Both the position numbers and the translations under genes were made by a program. From the NCBI RefSeq assembly GCF_030272615.1, contig NC_081406.1:260825386-260889385 (forward strand): 64,000 nt of DNA, given 5' to 3'. Source of the stretch: Cryptomeria japonica. Lineage: Eukaryota; Streptophyta; Pinopsida; Cupressales; Cupressaceae. Positions 54,165-64,000 of the stretch are shown here, in pieces. Below the pieces are notes generated by a model. That model saw only the letters and a program-made list of their open reading frames with translations. It had not been told where the DNA came from and did not search any database. Positions within the stretch are counted from its first letter, which is position 1; each line of letters begins with the position of its first letter.

Positions 54165-54810
54165 TAATACATCTGTCAACAGAGATATTTTGGTTGGGAA
54201 ACTATTTGCTTTTGAGCTTGAAGAATTTGGACCTTCTGGAGTTGTGAAGTCTGAACCTGCTTTTCATGCATCTGCATCTACAACCAGCAAGCAAGACTGG
54301 AAAGCTTTATATGCAAAGGAATTGGAAGATATGAAGAGAGAAGATGATGAGTTTGAGCAACTTGAAGCTCTATTTGTTAGAAGAGTACCGAAAGGACCGG
54401 TAGGAAGTAAGTATGAAGGAAAAGCACCTTTTAAATGTTTTGCATATAATAAGATTCATCATTTTGCATCTATATGTCCTAAAAGGAATTCAAGATTTGA
54501 AGAAAGAGTTAGAAGATCATTTAAGCCTAACCCTGGATATCAGAACAAGTATAAATATAAGAAAAATAGAAACAAATCATGCTACATAGCGGATGAGAAA
54601 GGATCTACTGATTCTGATGATGAACTGATAGAAGACTCTGCTAGTGGATCTGGCAATGGGAAGGAATGGGTATTCCTGGCTATCAAGGAAGATGATCTGG
54701 CACTGGAAGAGAATTTACCTAAAGAGAAGGTACTTGCTGCTAAAATTGAAGACAAGGACGAATGGGTAATTGAAAGTGGTTATTCACATCATATGACTCG
54801 ATCGAGATAA
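54165..54810 (+). pseudogene. copia gag C-terminal part and protease start
   Basis: The copia gag frame resumes directly after the Tat target duplication. It carries an acidic Glu-Leu-Glu-Asp-Met-Lys-Arg-Glu segment, a nucleocapsid knuckle reading Cys-Phe-Ala-Tyr-Asn-Lys-Ile-His-His-Phe-Ala-Ser-Ile-Cys (second Cys replaced by Tyr, Gly by His), and at the end the protease entry Trp-Val-Ile-Glu-Ser-Gly-Tyr-Ser-His-His-Met (catalytic Asp replaced by Glu). A stop at 54808-54810 ends the frame. Normal copia elements continue gag-pol as one frame here. Confidence 0.8.
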
Positions 54811-55081
54811 AGGGAAGTTTCTGTCTTGGCGAGAATTTGATGGTGGTCTAGTTAGATTTGGAGATGACAAGGCATGTATGATCAAAGGAAAAGGAACTAT
54901 ATCATTGGATGGTAAGAACAATACTGACAATGTTTATTATGTTGAAAGTTGGAGGCATAATCTTTTGAGTGTAGGACAATACGTAGATAAGGGATTTCAA
55001 ATATAGTTCAAGGATGGAAAATGCAAAATTATTAATAGATCTGGCTTGGAGATTGCAACCGGTACATAGACAAAAGGTAAT
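54811..55081 (+). pseudogene. copia protease remainder
   Basis: In shifted frames the stretch encodes Phe-Gly-Asp-Asp-Lys, Ile-Lys-Gly-Lys-Gly and Leu-Leu-Ser-Val-Gly-Gln-Tyr, the usual tail of copia protease before integrase, with stops near 55005 and 55068. Confidence 0.65.
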
Positions 55082-56161
55082 ATGTTTCATTTGAACTACG
55101 GTGAGAAGACATGTTTGATTACACAGATTGATGAGAGTTGGCTATGGCATAAAAGGTTGTGTGATGTGAATTTTGATTGCATTGTGAAGATCAGTTCAAC
55201 TAAGGCAGTTAGGGATATACCTAAGATTATGAAGCCCTATAATTCGGTATGTAAAGAATGTCAAATGGGTAAACAGGTCACAACCTCTTTTAGGAGTATA
55301 CAAGATAAATCAAATGATGTTCTTGATCTTATTCATACTGAATTGTGTGGCCCTGCTAGAGTTAAAAATTTTCAAGGTGATAGATATTTCATGCTCATCA
55401 TTGATGATTATTCTCGAATCACGTGGGATACTTTTCTGAAAGAAAAATCTGAAGCATTTAAAAAGTTTAAAATCTTTAAGGCTAAAGTGGAAACTGAGGT
55501 AGGATTGAAGATTAAGTGTTTGAGATCAGATCATGGTGGAGAATTCACATCCGGTGAGTTTAATAACTTTTGTGACAAGCATGGTATAAGAAGACAATTT
55601 TTTGCTCCTTGGACACCTCAACAGAATGGAGTTGTGGAAAGGAAGAACATAACTATCTTTGATGTTGCTAGAACAATGATGATGGAAGCTAGTCTACCTC
55701 ATATCTACTGGAGAGAAGTAGTGAGTATAGTGGTTTATACATTCAACAAAGTACATATCAAAGCAGAAACCGGTAAGACACCTTATGAATTATGGTTTGG
55801 CAATACACCTACAATTAAGTATTTCAGGATTTTTGGTAGTAAATGTTATATCAGGAGAGATGATATTATTGGGAAATTTGATCCTAGATGTGATGAAGGC
55901 ATATTTCTTGGTTATTCTAATGAAAGCAAAGCATATAGATGTTATAACAAGATATTGCAGAGAGTTGTGGAGAGTGCTAATGTCAAAGTGGATGAGTTGA
56001 ACAGAAGTCAAATCAGAGTTTATGAGAAGGAAACGATAGTGGAAATGATTATATATGAACCAGTAGCACCTTTGCCGGAACAGAGAGTTGAACCAGTTAC
56101 TTTGGTAGTATCAGAGAATTCTACAATAACTGGAGAACATGGAAGGGGTACAGAAAGTTAG
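55082..56161 (+). CDS. copia integrase (359-codon open stretch)
   Basis: The frame shows the complete copia integrase order. The zinc-binding entry Trp-Leu-Trp-His-Lys-Arg-Leu-Cys-Asp-Val-Asn has Cys-Asp where His is expected; Cys-Lys-Glu-Cys-Gln-Met-Gly-Lys follows. The rve core has His-Thr-Glu-Leu-Cys-Gly-Pro (Glu at the usual Asp), Leu-Arg-Ser-Asp-His-Gly-Gly-Glu-Phe (second Asp) and Gln-Gln-Asn-Gly-Val-Val-Glu-Arg-Lys-Asn (catalytic Glu). Next come Lys-Thr-Pro-Tyr-Glu-Leu-Trp and the Phe-Gly-Ser-Lys-Cys-Tyr and Gly-Ile-Phe-Leu-Gly-Tyr-Ser motifs. Two changed key residues suggest an inactive enzyme despite the open frame. Confidence 0.85.
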   Translation: MFHLNYGEKTCLITQIDESWLWHKRLCDVNFDCIVKISSTKAVRDIPKIMKPYNSVCKECQMGKQVTTSFRSIQDKSNDVLDLIHTELCGPARVKNFQGDRYFMLIIDDYSRITWDTFLKEKSEAFKKFKIFKAKVETEVGLKIKCLRSDHGGEFTSGEFNNFCDKHGIRRQFFAPWTPQQNGVVERKNITIFDVARTMMMEASLPHIYWREVVSIVVYTFNKVHIKAETGKTPYELWFGNTPTIKYFRIFGSKCYIRRDDIIGKFDPRCDEGIFLGYSNESKAYRCYNKILQRVVESANVKVDELNRSQIRVYEKETIVEMIIYEPVAPLPEQRVEPVTLVVSENSTITGEHGRGTES

Positions 56162-56176
56162 AAGACTCCTAGGTAT

Positions 56177-57330
56177 GTGAGATTGAATCATTCAGAAGAT
56201 CAAATCATTGGGTATAAGAGTAATGGAGTGATGACAAGAAGAAGACTGGCAACTAATGAGGTATGTTTAATTTCACAATTTGAACCGGTATCAGTAATTG
56301 AGGCATGTAAAGATGAATATTGGTTGAAAGCTATGGAAGAAGAATTAGATCAGATTGAGAAAAATAACACATGGACCTTGGTTCCCTGGCCTAAAAAATA
56401 AAAATGTTATTGGAACTAAATAGGTTTTTAGGAATAAATTGAATGAGGATGGTCAAGTTATAAGGAATAAGGTTGGATTGGTTTGTAAAGGATATTCTCA
56501 GAAGGAAGGAATTGATTATGGAGAGACTTTTGCACTTGTAGCTAGGATTGAAGCTGTAAGATTATTTCTTGCCTATGTTGCTTATAAAAACTACAAGGTT
56601 TATCAGATGGATGTTAAATGTGCATTTTTGAATGGGGATCTTGATGAGGAAATTTATATTGAGCAACCTGATGGTTTTTCACTATCAGATGATACAGATA
56701 TGGTTTGTAGGTTAAGGAAAGCTTTATATGGATTGAAACAAGCACCTAGAGCTTGGTATGCAAGGTTGGATAAATATATTTTGAAGCTTGGTCTTACTAA
56801 GGGTAGTGCTGACAGTAATTTATATTATAAAATCATTAATGATAATATACTAATTATTGAAGTATTTGTTGATGACATTATTTTTGGAGGTGAAGATAAG
56901 TTATGCATAGAATTTTTAAAGAATATGGAGAAAGAATTTGAGATGTCTATGATTGGTGAGATGAAATTTTTCTTAGCTTTGTAGATTACTCAGATTGACA
57001 AAGTTATTTTCATCTATCAAACTAAATATGCTAAGGAATTGTTGAAGAAATTTGGTATGGGATATTCTAAACCGGTTAGTACTCCTATGGTTACAAGTGA
57101 GAAATTGATAAGAAAAGATGTTTCTGCACCAATAAATCCTACAAGATACAAATCTATGATTGGAGGTTTGCTTTATTTGACATAGACTAGACCTAACATT
57201 ATGAATGATGTTTGCATTGTTTCAAGATTTTAGAGTGATCCTAGAGAAAATCATGAGATGGCGGTGAAAAGGATTTTTAGATACTTGCAAGGTACATTAG
57301 AATATGGCTTGTGGTACCCTAGGGATGATA
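56177..57330 (+). pseudogene. copia reverse transcriptase
   Basis: It begins with Tyr-Trp-Leu-Lys-Ala-Met-Glu-Glu-Glu-Leu (56177-56401, stop). A frameshift leads into 56439-56984 with Tyr-Ser-Gln-Lys-Glu-Gly-Ile-Asp-Tyr, Gln-Met-Asp-Val-Lys-x-Ala-Phe-Leu-Asn-Gly (first catalytic Asp), [11 protein letters not shown] and Phe-Val-Asp-Asp-Ile-Ile-Phe-Gly (active-site Asp pair). A TAG follows at about 56982, and the thumb part continues with further stops to about 57330. This is the copia-type RVT_2 polymerase. Confidence 0.85.
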
Positions 57331-57335
57331 ACTTT

Positions 57336-57818
57336 ACTTTACGTGCATATACAGATGCTGACTAGGCTAGAGATGTTGATGACCGGAAAAGTACTTTAGA
57401 TGGAGCTTTCTTTCTTGAAAAGAAGTTGGTTTCATGGATCAGTAAGAAATAGTCATGTACTTCTTTATCTACTGTTGAAGCTGAGTATGTTGTTGCTGCT
57501 ACTAATTGTACACAAGTTTTATGGATGAAGCAAATGTTGAAGGATATAAAGGTGGATTGTGATGTACCGGTAGTTATTCACTATGATAACTCTGCTACTA
57601 TTGATATATCAAAGAATCTGGTATTTCATTCTAAAACAAAGCACATATCTATCAAGTATAACTTTTTGAAGGAGAAGGTGGAAGAAAATGAATTTAGACT
57701 GGTTTATGTGAACACTAAAGAGAAGATTGCAGATATTTTAACTAAACCTTTGCCCAAGGAATCATTTGAGTACCTAAAAGACAAATTGGGAGTTTCCGCC
57801 CCTCTGGTAGAGACTTGA
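57336..57818 (+). pseudogene. copia RNase H
   Basis: The start Tyr-Thr-Asp-Ala-Asp-(stop)-Ala (57346-57366) carries the first catalytic Asp. Then come Asp-Arg-Lys-Ser-Thr, Ser-Trp-Ile-Ser-Lys-Lys-(stop), and Ser-Thr-Val-Glu-Ala-Glu-Tyr with the catalytic Glu. The open end (57525-57818) has Asp-Asn-Ser-Ala-Thr, Lys-Thr-Lys-His-Ile-Ser-Ile-Lys-Tyr and Asp-Ile-Leu-Thr-Lys-Pro-Leu. This is the standard copia RNase H order; two TAGs interrupt it. Confidence 0.85.
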
Positions 57819-58170
57819 TTGATGTCATTTGGCATCAGTCCGGCATGCATTATCAGAGATGCTATTCATTCTGGCACTGATGTGGGGATGCTACTGCTCA
57901 GGGGGAGTAGTCAACTTTGTGATTCAATGGCTTATGTTTTTGCTTTAATATTTCTATCAGATTTATGGCATTGATGTATAAGGGGGAGTGCTATTGATGT
58001 AAAAAAGAAAAAGAAAGAAAAATTCAAAGCTTTACAGAGATTATTCACAGGGGGAGATATTGATATTCAAAGCTACCTGTGGGAGTTTGTTGGTTGTCTT
58101 CCATTGATGGAGACTTGTTTGGCTTTTCTTGGTACTTAGATGTTTTTCACGTCTAGTGTTGCCATCAATG
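57819..58170 (+). other. 3' untranslated part of the copia element
   Basis: It is non-coding, with repeated CAGGGGGAG and AAGGGGGAG purine blocks (57898, 57978, 58048) ahead of the polypurine tract. Confidence 0.6.
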
Positions 58171-58184
58171 CCAAAGGGGGAGAT
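58171..58184 (+). other. Polypurine tract of the copia element
   Basis: CCAAAGGGGGAGAT directly precedes the TGTTGTCC start of the 3' LTR. Confidence 0.8.
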
Positions 58185-59406
58185 TGTTGTCCATTTGGTG
58201 GAATTGATTATGTGTTGCATTGATGTTTTGTCATTGATGCCAACACTAGCTGTTTGGATGCTTTACCGACTCCCTTTTGGTCCCGGTAGGTTGAGTGGTT
58301 TCTGGTTAACTTGGATCCGGCATGATCTGGTAGGCTACAGTATAGTTTGGTGATGGAATTGACTTGTTCATGATACTCATACTCATATTTGGTCAGTTGG
58401 TTTTGGTCTAGAGATCGAATGCTATCCTGCTTGCCTAGAAGATTGGTTTCTGGTTCCGGCGAGGGTTTCACTGGTAGAGCTTTTGGTGGAGATCTTTGAT
58501 GAATTGCATAAGTGGTGTTGGTGCAGCTTTTGATGGAGTTTTAGGATGTTGTTGGTGATCATGTTTGATACTTGGTGGTTTAAGATTATTGTTGTGGTGT
58601 GTGGACCTATACTTGGTCCCGGTTGATCTAGGTTATGGACCGGCTTTAATGTAACGTATGGATATGACCTATTGATGTATTTCCAGGATGTCTTATGTGT
58701 TGATATTATTTGTTTTGTCTAAGGCCGACATGGTTTGTAATTATGTAATCAGTTTCTTGTTTGGTGGCCGACCTGATTGTTTATGGTCGAGGGCTTTATA
58801 TAAATAGATGTAAGATCTCACTGTAGATCATCATGGTTAATATTAGAGGTCATGGTGAAGGAATATAATTTGTGAATAATGTAATATCATTCAGGTAGAG
58901 GAGTTGGTCGATCATTGGAGATCTAATTGGGTTTATGTAAGAGGATTTAGTCCTCTAGTATTGAGCTTAACCGGAACTATACTCAGGCATAGGAGATTCT
59001 ATCTTTTGCAGTTCAACACTTCTCTGGATTGTAGTATGGATTTCTATGTAGTCAAAGAGGCTCCTTTTGTGATGAGTAGTGCACTCTAGGCTATTGGCCC
59101 TCCTGCAAGTGCAGGCCCCTTCATTGTAATTCACATACTTAGTGCAGAAGTATTATCTTAGTGTGGGTAGGCTTCCCACCGTGGTTTTTCCCTTTACCAG
59201 GTTTTCCACATACAAATCTTGGTGTTATGTGGATGGCTTTTATTCTATGATTATTTTTTACGCTTAATTGGTTTATATGTTATTCCGGTATTAATGTTTT
59301 GAGTTTCGGTATTAAAGTTTAAATTGCTAATGGTTCTGGTAGTCTGTGACAACTGATTCACCCCCCACCCTCTCAGTTGTCTTCCAATTATTTGAATTGT
59401 CTAACA
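58185..59406 (+). repeat. 3' LTR of the copia element
   Basis: It is 1222 bp, TGTTGTCC...CTAACA, with the TATA box TTATATAAATAG at about 58796-58807 and a poly-C run at 59361-59367. Compared with the 5' copy, many differences are at CCGG or CG positions, as expected for old methylated DNA. Confidence 0.9.
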
Positions 59407-59411
59407 TAGTT

Positions 59412-60566
59412 AACCTTACATAACAATATCAATGTTTAGATGTGTTATGAAGATGTTGCATAAGTATGTCGTTCCATTGGTTCCGGTGAAAATAATGTCA
59501 GATAAGAGAGAAATTGTTGCCATTTGTACAAAAAATGTTAAATCAGTGTTTAAGAGAAATAAAGCAAGCATGGAAATGAGTGACACCCTACCAACTGTGG
59601 GTGGAAGGCATGTAGGTTAAAGAGCATTTACTGTTCTACATAGTGCACAATGACATTTACAGTCTAAGGATTTGTCCACCCCACATCAATGTATTCCGAA
59701 GAATACATTATTTCTTGGGGTTGACGACCTTGAATTTGGTAAGGACTAAAAAACTTAAATATACATAGACAATGAATGCAACATCCTAGCCCTATGACCA
59801 ATTTCCCCACATGAAAGATGCTAGGAAACCATGTGAATCCTTTCTAGTAATGTGAAATGAGTACCATTTTTGCAAGAAACCTCGGCTATGAAACAAATCA
59901 TTAACAATTCACAGAAATAATCAAAGTGTACAAATGAATGAGATCCTATAAGTTGTGGGTAGAATGTGGCCAACAATATAAACCTAATGATACATTATTC
60001 TAATGGGGCTTCCAAATAGTGGTTTCCCAGCAACTACTAACTTCAAGTTTACACATTCTATGAATCCAACATTGTAGTCATATAGCTAATTGCATAGAGA
60101 CAACAAATAATTATCATTGGTGTACAAACATTGTTTACCTGAGGACAAATTTTCTCAAATCATTTGAATGGTTTAGAGAAATGTGCATCAAAGGCCATCA
60201 AGTGCACCTCATATCATCCATCAACTTAAATTATTCATATTATAAAAAATAACGTGATATACAACCTGCAAGCCTTTATTGTGAATTAGTTTAAGAACCT
60301 CCAATATGAATCGGCATACCATGTAGATGATTAACAAAATGGGAGAGCATATAAAAAGAGAATGCCATTGTGTTTTGCATTTAAAATTTTACATGGAAAG
60401 GATGAAAGGAATGTACACCAAAACCCATGCGGTAACCTCTAAAACCCAGATATGTCCATTGCTACCATCAACCTCAAACATACAACTCATTGTTTACATC
60501 TATAGACATAAAGCTCAATTAGTAATAGAAAGAAGTTGGGAAAACTTAAAAATCTCATGCTAAAAG
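59412..60566. other. No recognised feature
   Basis: AT-rich sequence between two copia elements. The small frames at 59432-59620 and 60327-60563 have no recognisable domain. Confidence 0.5.
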
Positions 60567-61966
60567 TGTTGGAAGTTTGACTAAAAGTGTTGGAAGTTTT
60601 GGTGAGATTGTTGAAAGAATGTTGCAAATATGTGCTTAAGAGATATTTGAGAGATGTGTTGTCATTGATGTCAACATATTTTTTTGTCTGTGACAGTGAT
60701 CTAGTGAAGTTCAGTGAGTCGGTTTGTTCAACATGGTGAAGATCAAATTTTGTGGATTAAAGAGTTTGTAGATGATTGTCTGAAGTTGATTTAGTTCAAT
60801 TTTCAGAGGTCTGCATGAATATTTGATTGAGTTATGGGTATCTGTGTTGTGGCTGATTTTTCAGTTGTTCAGTGGTGATAGGGTGACATTATTTTGATAT
60901 GCATTGCTCTGCATTATTATATTTTGTTTTATGGATTTGGAAATATGTTTGGGATGTTGATGTGTGTCCTCAATTCAAGTGGTTCATGGTTTGGAGGTCC
61001 GCAAATGATTTTTCTAGGTTGACAATCATTGCAGTTAGTGTTCCTGAGGTTCGGTATGAAGATGCTAGTGATTCTAGTAATTTGTGTTGGTGCAAATGTT
61101 GCAATGATAATTTATGATGCTTGTGGATGTTTCTAGATCATGTGAATTTTGTGTTGGTGGTCTGCATTGATCATTGAGCTCGTAATTGATGATTTTCTTT
61201 GGTATGTTGGTGTTCTTCATGCTCTTGGCTGACTAGATGCATGTAGTGTCTTGCGAATGATCAAGGCGTAATTTTCGGAGGTGTAGCATGTTCGAGGTGA
61301 TGATTTGGGTCCATGCTATGTCTTAGCCGACATTGCTTTATTCCACATGTGATAATTTATATCTAATCAACAACTATATCATTGGAATTGTTTTATGTGT
61401 GTTGAGCCAACCTTGTTGATCTTTTCAAGGTTGATGTCATGTATAAATAAATGTAATAATCTTGTGTGAGGCGATGAAGAGTGGATGTATGTGAGTGAAT
61501 AATGCAGTAATCTTTTGAAAGGAAAGAAGAAGTGTGAGGAAGAAAATGAAAGTTGTTATGTGCTTAACCAAAATTGTAACCAGGCATTAAGGATGTTATT
61601 TCTCAGTTCATGATTTCTAGAAGTAATCTGTAATTGATTGTAAGGAAGTGAGCCTTCTTTGGGGTGTATCCCTCTTTATTTTGAGTAGTGAGCTCTAGGC
61701 AGTGTGCCTGAACACATGTGCATTCCCTATTGTAATACTTCAAATAGAGTATACCTATTTTGTGGGTTCCCAACCATGGTTTTTCCCCTAACCGGGTTTT
61801 CACGTCAAAAATATTGGTGTTATGTGTGTTTATGATGTGTTGTTGATTTATGATCCCATGTTTATTTATTAGATCTAACAACAAGTTAAAGTTGTGTAGG
61901 TTTTTGGAGATAATTGATTCACCCCCCCCTCTACTCTTAGTTGTCTACCCTATCAGAGCTATTTCA
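60567..61966 (+). repeat. 5' LTR of the second copia element (start uncertain)
   Basis: The LTR probably begins at TGTTGGAAGTTT (60567 or 60588; the 21 bases from CTAAAAG are duplicated). It contains a TATAAATAAATG promoter box at about 61442, the GTTTTTCCCCTAACCGGGTTT block shared with the first copia LTR (61780-61800), and a poly-C run at 61922-61928. It ends near ATTTCA at 61966. With only one LTR in view the borders are estimates. Confidence 0.6.
61442..61451 (+). promoter_or_regulatory. TATA box of the second copia LTR
   Basis: GTATAAATAAATG corresponds to GTATAAATAGATG in the first copia LTR, with the same downstream spacing to the pyrimidine-rich end. Confidence 0.45.
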
Positions 61967-62024
61967 TCAATTCATATCAAAGCCGGTTCCTTCGAAGAAT
62001 CTTGACTACTTGAGGTGATTCAGG

Positions 62025-62928
62025 ATGGCAACCTACAAGGAGGATAGTCCGAGATTTGATGGCACTAACTACTCTCTTTGGAAGAATCACATGGAGTGTC
62101 ACTTAAGATGCATTGGTGAATCTTATTGGACAATTACCAAAGACAAGTATACCATTCCTCCAAATGGACCTTCAACTTTGGATGAGATAAAGGAAGTTGA
62201 ATACAATATTCAAGCTAAAGAAGCATTGTTGAGTGCTCTGACTGATGCTTTGAGATGAAAATTTTTATGGAACTAAAGACTATGCATGAGATCTGGAAGA
62301 AGTTGGAAACTTTGTATTAAGGTTACAGCTATGTGAAGATTGCCAAGGTGCAGAGCCTTAAGTGTAAATATGAGATATTGAAGATGAATGAAAATGAGAA
62401 TATCACTTCCTTCATGCAGAAAGTGAATGAACTTGTGTGTAATATCAGATGTGTTGGTGGAACGTTGAAAGAATCAGAGATTGTTGCTCTAGTGCTTAGA
62501 TCCTTACTTGCATCATACAAACAAAAAGTTGTTGCTATCTAGGAGATCCAGACTATGACTAATGTGACTAGGGATATGTTGATTGGTAATCTTTCACCTT
62601 TGAATTGAGTGAGTTTGCTGACTCTCTTCCTAAGATAGAATCTACATTCAAGGCCAGTGTTTTTGAAAAGGGTAAACAGAGATATGATCCAGGAGAAAGT
62701 TCTTCAAGGAGGATATCCATATATCAGAAGGATATGAAGGAAATTGAAGAAGAAGAGCTAGAGCTTGAGGATCTTGAAGCCCTTATTGCCAAGAGATTAC
62801 CCAAAGGAGCCGGTAAGTGTGAAGGAAATTTGCCTCTTAAATGTTTTTCTTTCAATAAGATGGGTCATTTTACCTCAAGGTGTCTAAAAAGAGTTCCTAA
62901 GCCAAGACCTAAGAAACCTATATTTTAA
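62025..62928 (+). pseudogene. gag of the second copia element
   Basis: It starts Met-Ala-Thr-Tyr-Lys and shows Phe-Asp-Gly-Thr-Asn-Tyr-Ser-Leu-Trp-Lys, the classic copia Gag entry. A one-base shift near 62257 and a stop near 62320 break the frame. It continues with Tyr-Val-Lys-Ile-Ala-Lys-Val-Gln, Cys-Val-Gly-Gly-Thr-Leu, and (62605 on) an acidic Glu-rich helix. The nucleocapsid knuckle reads Cys-Phe-Ser-Phe-Asn-Lys-Met-Gly-His-Phe-Thr-Ser-Arg-Cys, with the second Cys replaced by Phe. A TAA at 62926-62928 is in frame with the pol part that follows. Confidence 0.85.
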
Positions 62929-64000
62929 AAGAGATGTTATTATGTTTTTGATGAAGGTGTGACAAATGACGAATCTAATAAAGTAGGTTCAAGTGATAAT
63001 GAATGGGTGTTTATTTCTATCAAGGAAGATGATACAAAGCCTACTAACTCTACTAGCTGCATGAATGTGGAAAGTGCCTTGGTTGCACAAGTTGAAGAGA
63101 AATATGAATGGGTGATTGACAATCGATTATCTCACCATATGATAGGGAATAAGAATAAGTTTGTGAGTTTGGAAAAGTATGAAGGTGGCATTGTAAGGTT
63201 TGGTGATGATAAAGCTGGTATAATCTGTGGTAGAGGATCCATTTCTCTTGATGGTAACCATAATACTCATGATGTCCTTTGTGTAGAAGGTCTAAAGCAT
63301 AATCTTTTGAGTGTCGGACAAATGGTTGACAAGGGATATGATCTTAAATTCAAGAATGGAAAGTGTATAATCTTGAGTAGTTCCGGAATTGAGATTGCAT
63401 CGAGTACAAAGACTAAAGGTAATATCTTTCACTTAAATGCTTCTAGTAAAAGTTATTTGATTGCTCAGATTGATGAGAGTTGGTTGTGGCATAGAAGGAT
63501 GTGTCATGTTAATTTTGATAACATTATCAAGATAACTTATACTAAGGCAGTGAGAGATCTTCCTAAGTTGATGAAACCTACTAACCCTATATGCAAGGAA
63601 TGTCAGCTAGGAAAGAAAACCAGAATTACTTTCAAGAGTAAGAAGCATTGTTCAAATGGATTATTGGATCTTGTGCATACTGATTTGTGTGGTCCTTCTA
63701 GAGTCGGAAGTTTGCAAGGAGATAGATATTTCAGATTGTTGATTGTTGATTATTCTAGGATGATGTGGGCTACCTTCATGAAGGAGAAGTCTGAAGCTCT
63801 AGATAAGTTCAAGATTTTCAAATCTATGGTTCAGACAAAAATAGGTTTGAATTTGAAGTGTCTAAGATCTGATAGAGGTGGTGAATTCACTTCCGGTGAG
63901 TTCAATGCATTTTGTGAAGAACATGGGGTAAAGAGGCAGTTGTCTACTCCTAGAACTCCTCAGAAGAATGGAGTTGTGGAGAGGAAGAACAGAACCATCC
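62929..64000 (+). CDS. Protease and integrase of the second copia element, open to the window edge
   Basis: A single frame without stop runs from 62929 to 64000 (357 codons), in phase with gag except for one TAA. The protease motif reads Trp-Val-Ile-Asp-Asn-Arg-Leu-Ser-His-His-Met, where Asp-Ser-Gly is expected, so catalysis is doubtful. Integrase follows: Trp-Leu-Trp-His-Arg-Arg-Met-Cys-His (zinc His pair), Cys-Lys-Glu-Cys-Gln-Leu-Gly-Lys, His-Thr-Asp-Leu-Cys-Gly-Pro (first Asp), Leu-Arg-Ser-Asp-Arg-Gly-Gly-Glu-Phe (second Asp) and Asn-Gly-Val-Val-Glu-Arg (catalytic Glu) near the edge. Unlike the first copia copy, all integrase key residues seen are present. RT and RNase H should follow outside the window. 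Confidence 0.85.

Larger units (their letters stand above)
28177..59406 (+). mobile_element. Ty1/copia retrotransposon, plus strand, with three nested insertions
   Basis: The 5' LTR (28177-33504, interrupted) and 3' LTR (58185-59406) are direct copies. The primer site TGGTATCAGAGC at 33507 (initiator Met tRNA type) and a polypurine tract CCAAAGGGGGAGA at 58171 border the internal region. Gag, integrase, RT and RNase H occur in copia order. Flanks CAGTT (28172-28176) and TAGTT (59407-59411) differ at one base. A mitochondrial segment lies in the 5' LTR, and a 20-kb Tat element (itself carrying a solo LTR) lies in gag. Without insertions it would be about 7 kb. All coding parts have stops or frameshifts. 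Confidence 0.85.
60567..64000 (+). mobile_element. Second Ty1/copia element, 5' part, cut by the window end
   Basis: A 5' LTR (about 60567-61966), a primer site resembling TATCAAAGCCGG (61974), gag from 62025 and pol to the window end are in copia order. It is related to, but clearly different from, the first copia element. The 3' half lies outside the window. Confidence 0.8.

Noticed and set aside
1-64000. tRNA or rRNA genes
   Set aside because: No cloverleaf or rRNA signature was noticed by eye, including in the mitochondrial insert. A covariance-model scan could not be run.

Overview
This window reads as intergenic nuclear DNA of a large-genome seed plant, most likely a gymnosperm. It is almost entirely transposable elements, many nested and decayed. 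No intact single-copy host gene was recognised. The gymnosperm inference rests on the very large Ty3/gypsy Tat element, the density of old LTR elements, and a mitochondrial insert whose ccmFN fragment looks heavily dependent on C-to-U RNA editing, including an ACG start. The species cannot be named from this sequence.

Layout. 1-2.5 kb: decayed short repeats and foldback elements that share a terminal core with a small MITE-like element at 26.7 kb. 2.9-8.3 kb: a broken plus-strand gene whose lysine-rich coding part is a tandem array of exon-like blocks of about 100 bp, each followed by a near-identical intron of about 75 bp (174-bp period). It is followed by a DUF8039-like segment of the kind found in plant transposons and by a second, smaller intron-exon array. 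8.7-19.6 kb: a non-coding or gag-only LTR retrotransposon (LARD-like, plus strand) whose 3' LTR carries a 1.8-kb minus-strand LINE fragment with a 20-bp target duplication. 20.4-21.5 kb: three diverged tandem repeats. 24.9-28.0 kb: a decayed minus-strand MULE transposase gene interrupted by a MITE.

28.2-59.4 kb is a Russian-doll structure. A Ty1/copia element (plus strand, tRNA-iMet primer site, (C/T)AGTT flanks) has a piece of mitochondrial DNA of about 4.2 kb inside its 5' LTR. Its gag is split by a 20-kb Ty3/gypsy Tat element on the minus strand with a perfect ATGAC target duplication. The Tat element has gag, protease, RT, RNase H, a second (archaeal-type) RNase H and integrase. On the opposite strand, beyond pol, it carries a plant-mobile-domain (PMD) reading frame with a Gly-rich and coiled-coil tail. 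A solo LTR of about 1.24 kb with CCTAC duplications sits within the Tat RNase H. 60.6-64.0 kb: the 5' part of a second copia element, cut by the window edge.

The LARD at 8.7 kb and the Tat element share the same polypurine tract (13 of 13 bases) and nearly the same primer site, so the LARD is probably a non-autonomous relative mobilised by Tat machinery. Nearly every coding unit is broken by stops or frameshifts; the longest open pieces are the Tat RT, the copia integrase and the gag-pol of the last copia element. The least ordinary items are the tandem exon-intron arrays, clustered GCGCTA motifs near both ends of the Tat internal region, the unedited ccmFN copy, and a CCCCTACTATTCTAAGG-type repeat family inside the mitochondrial insert.
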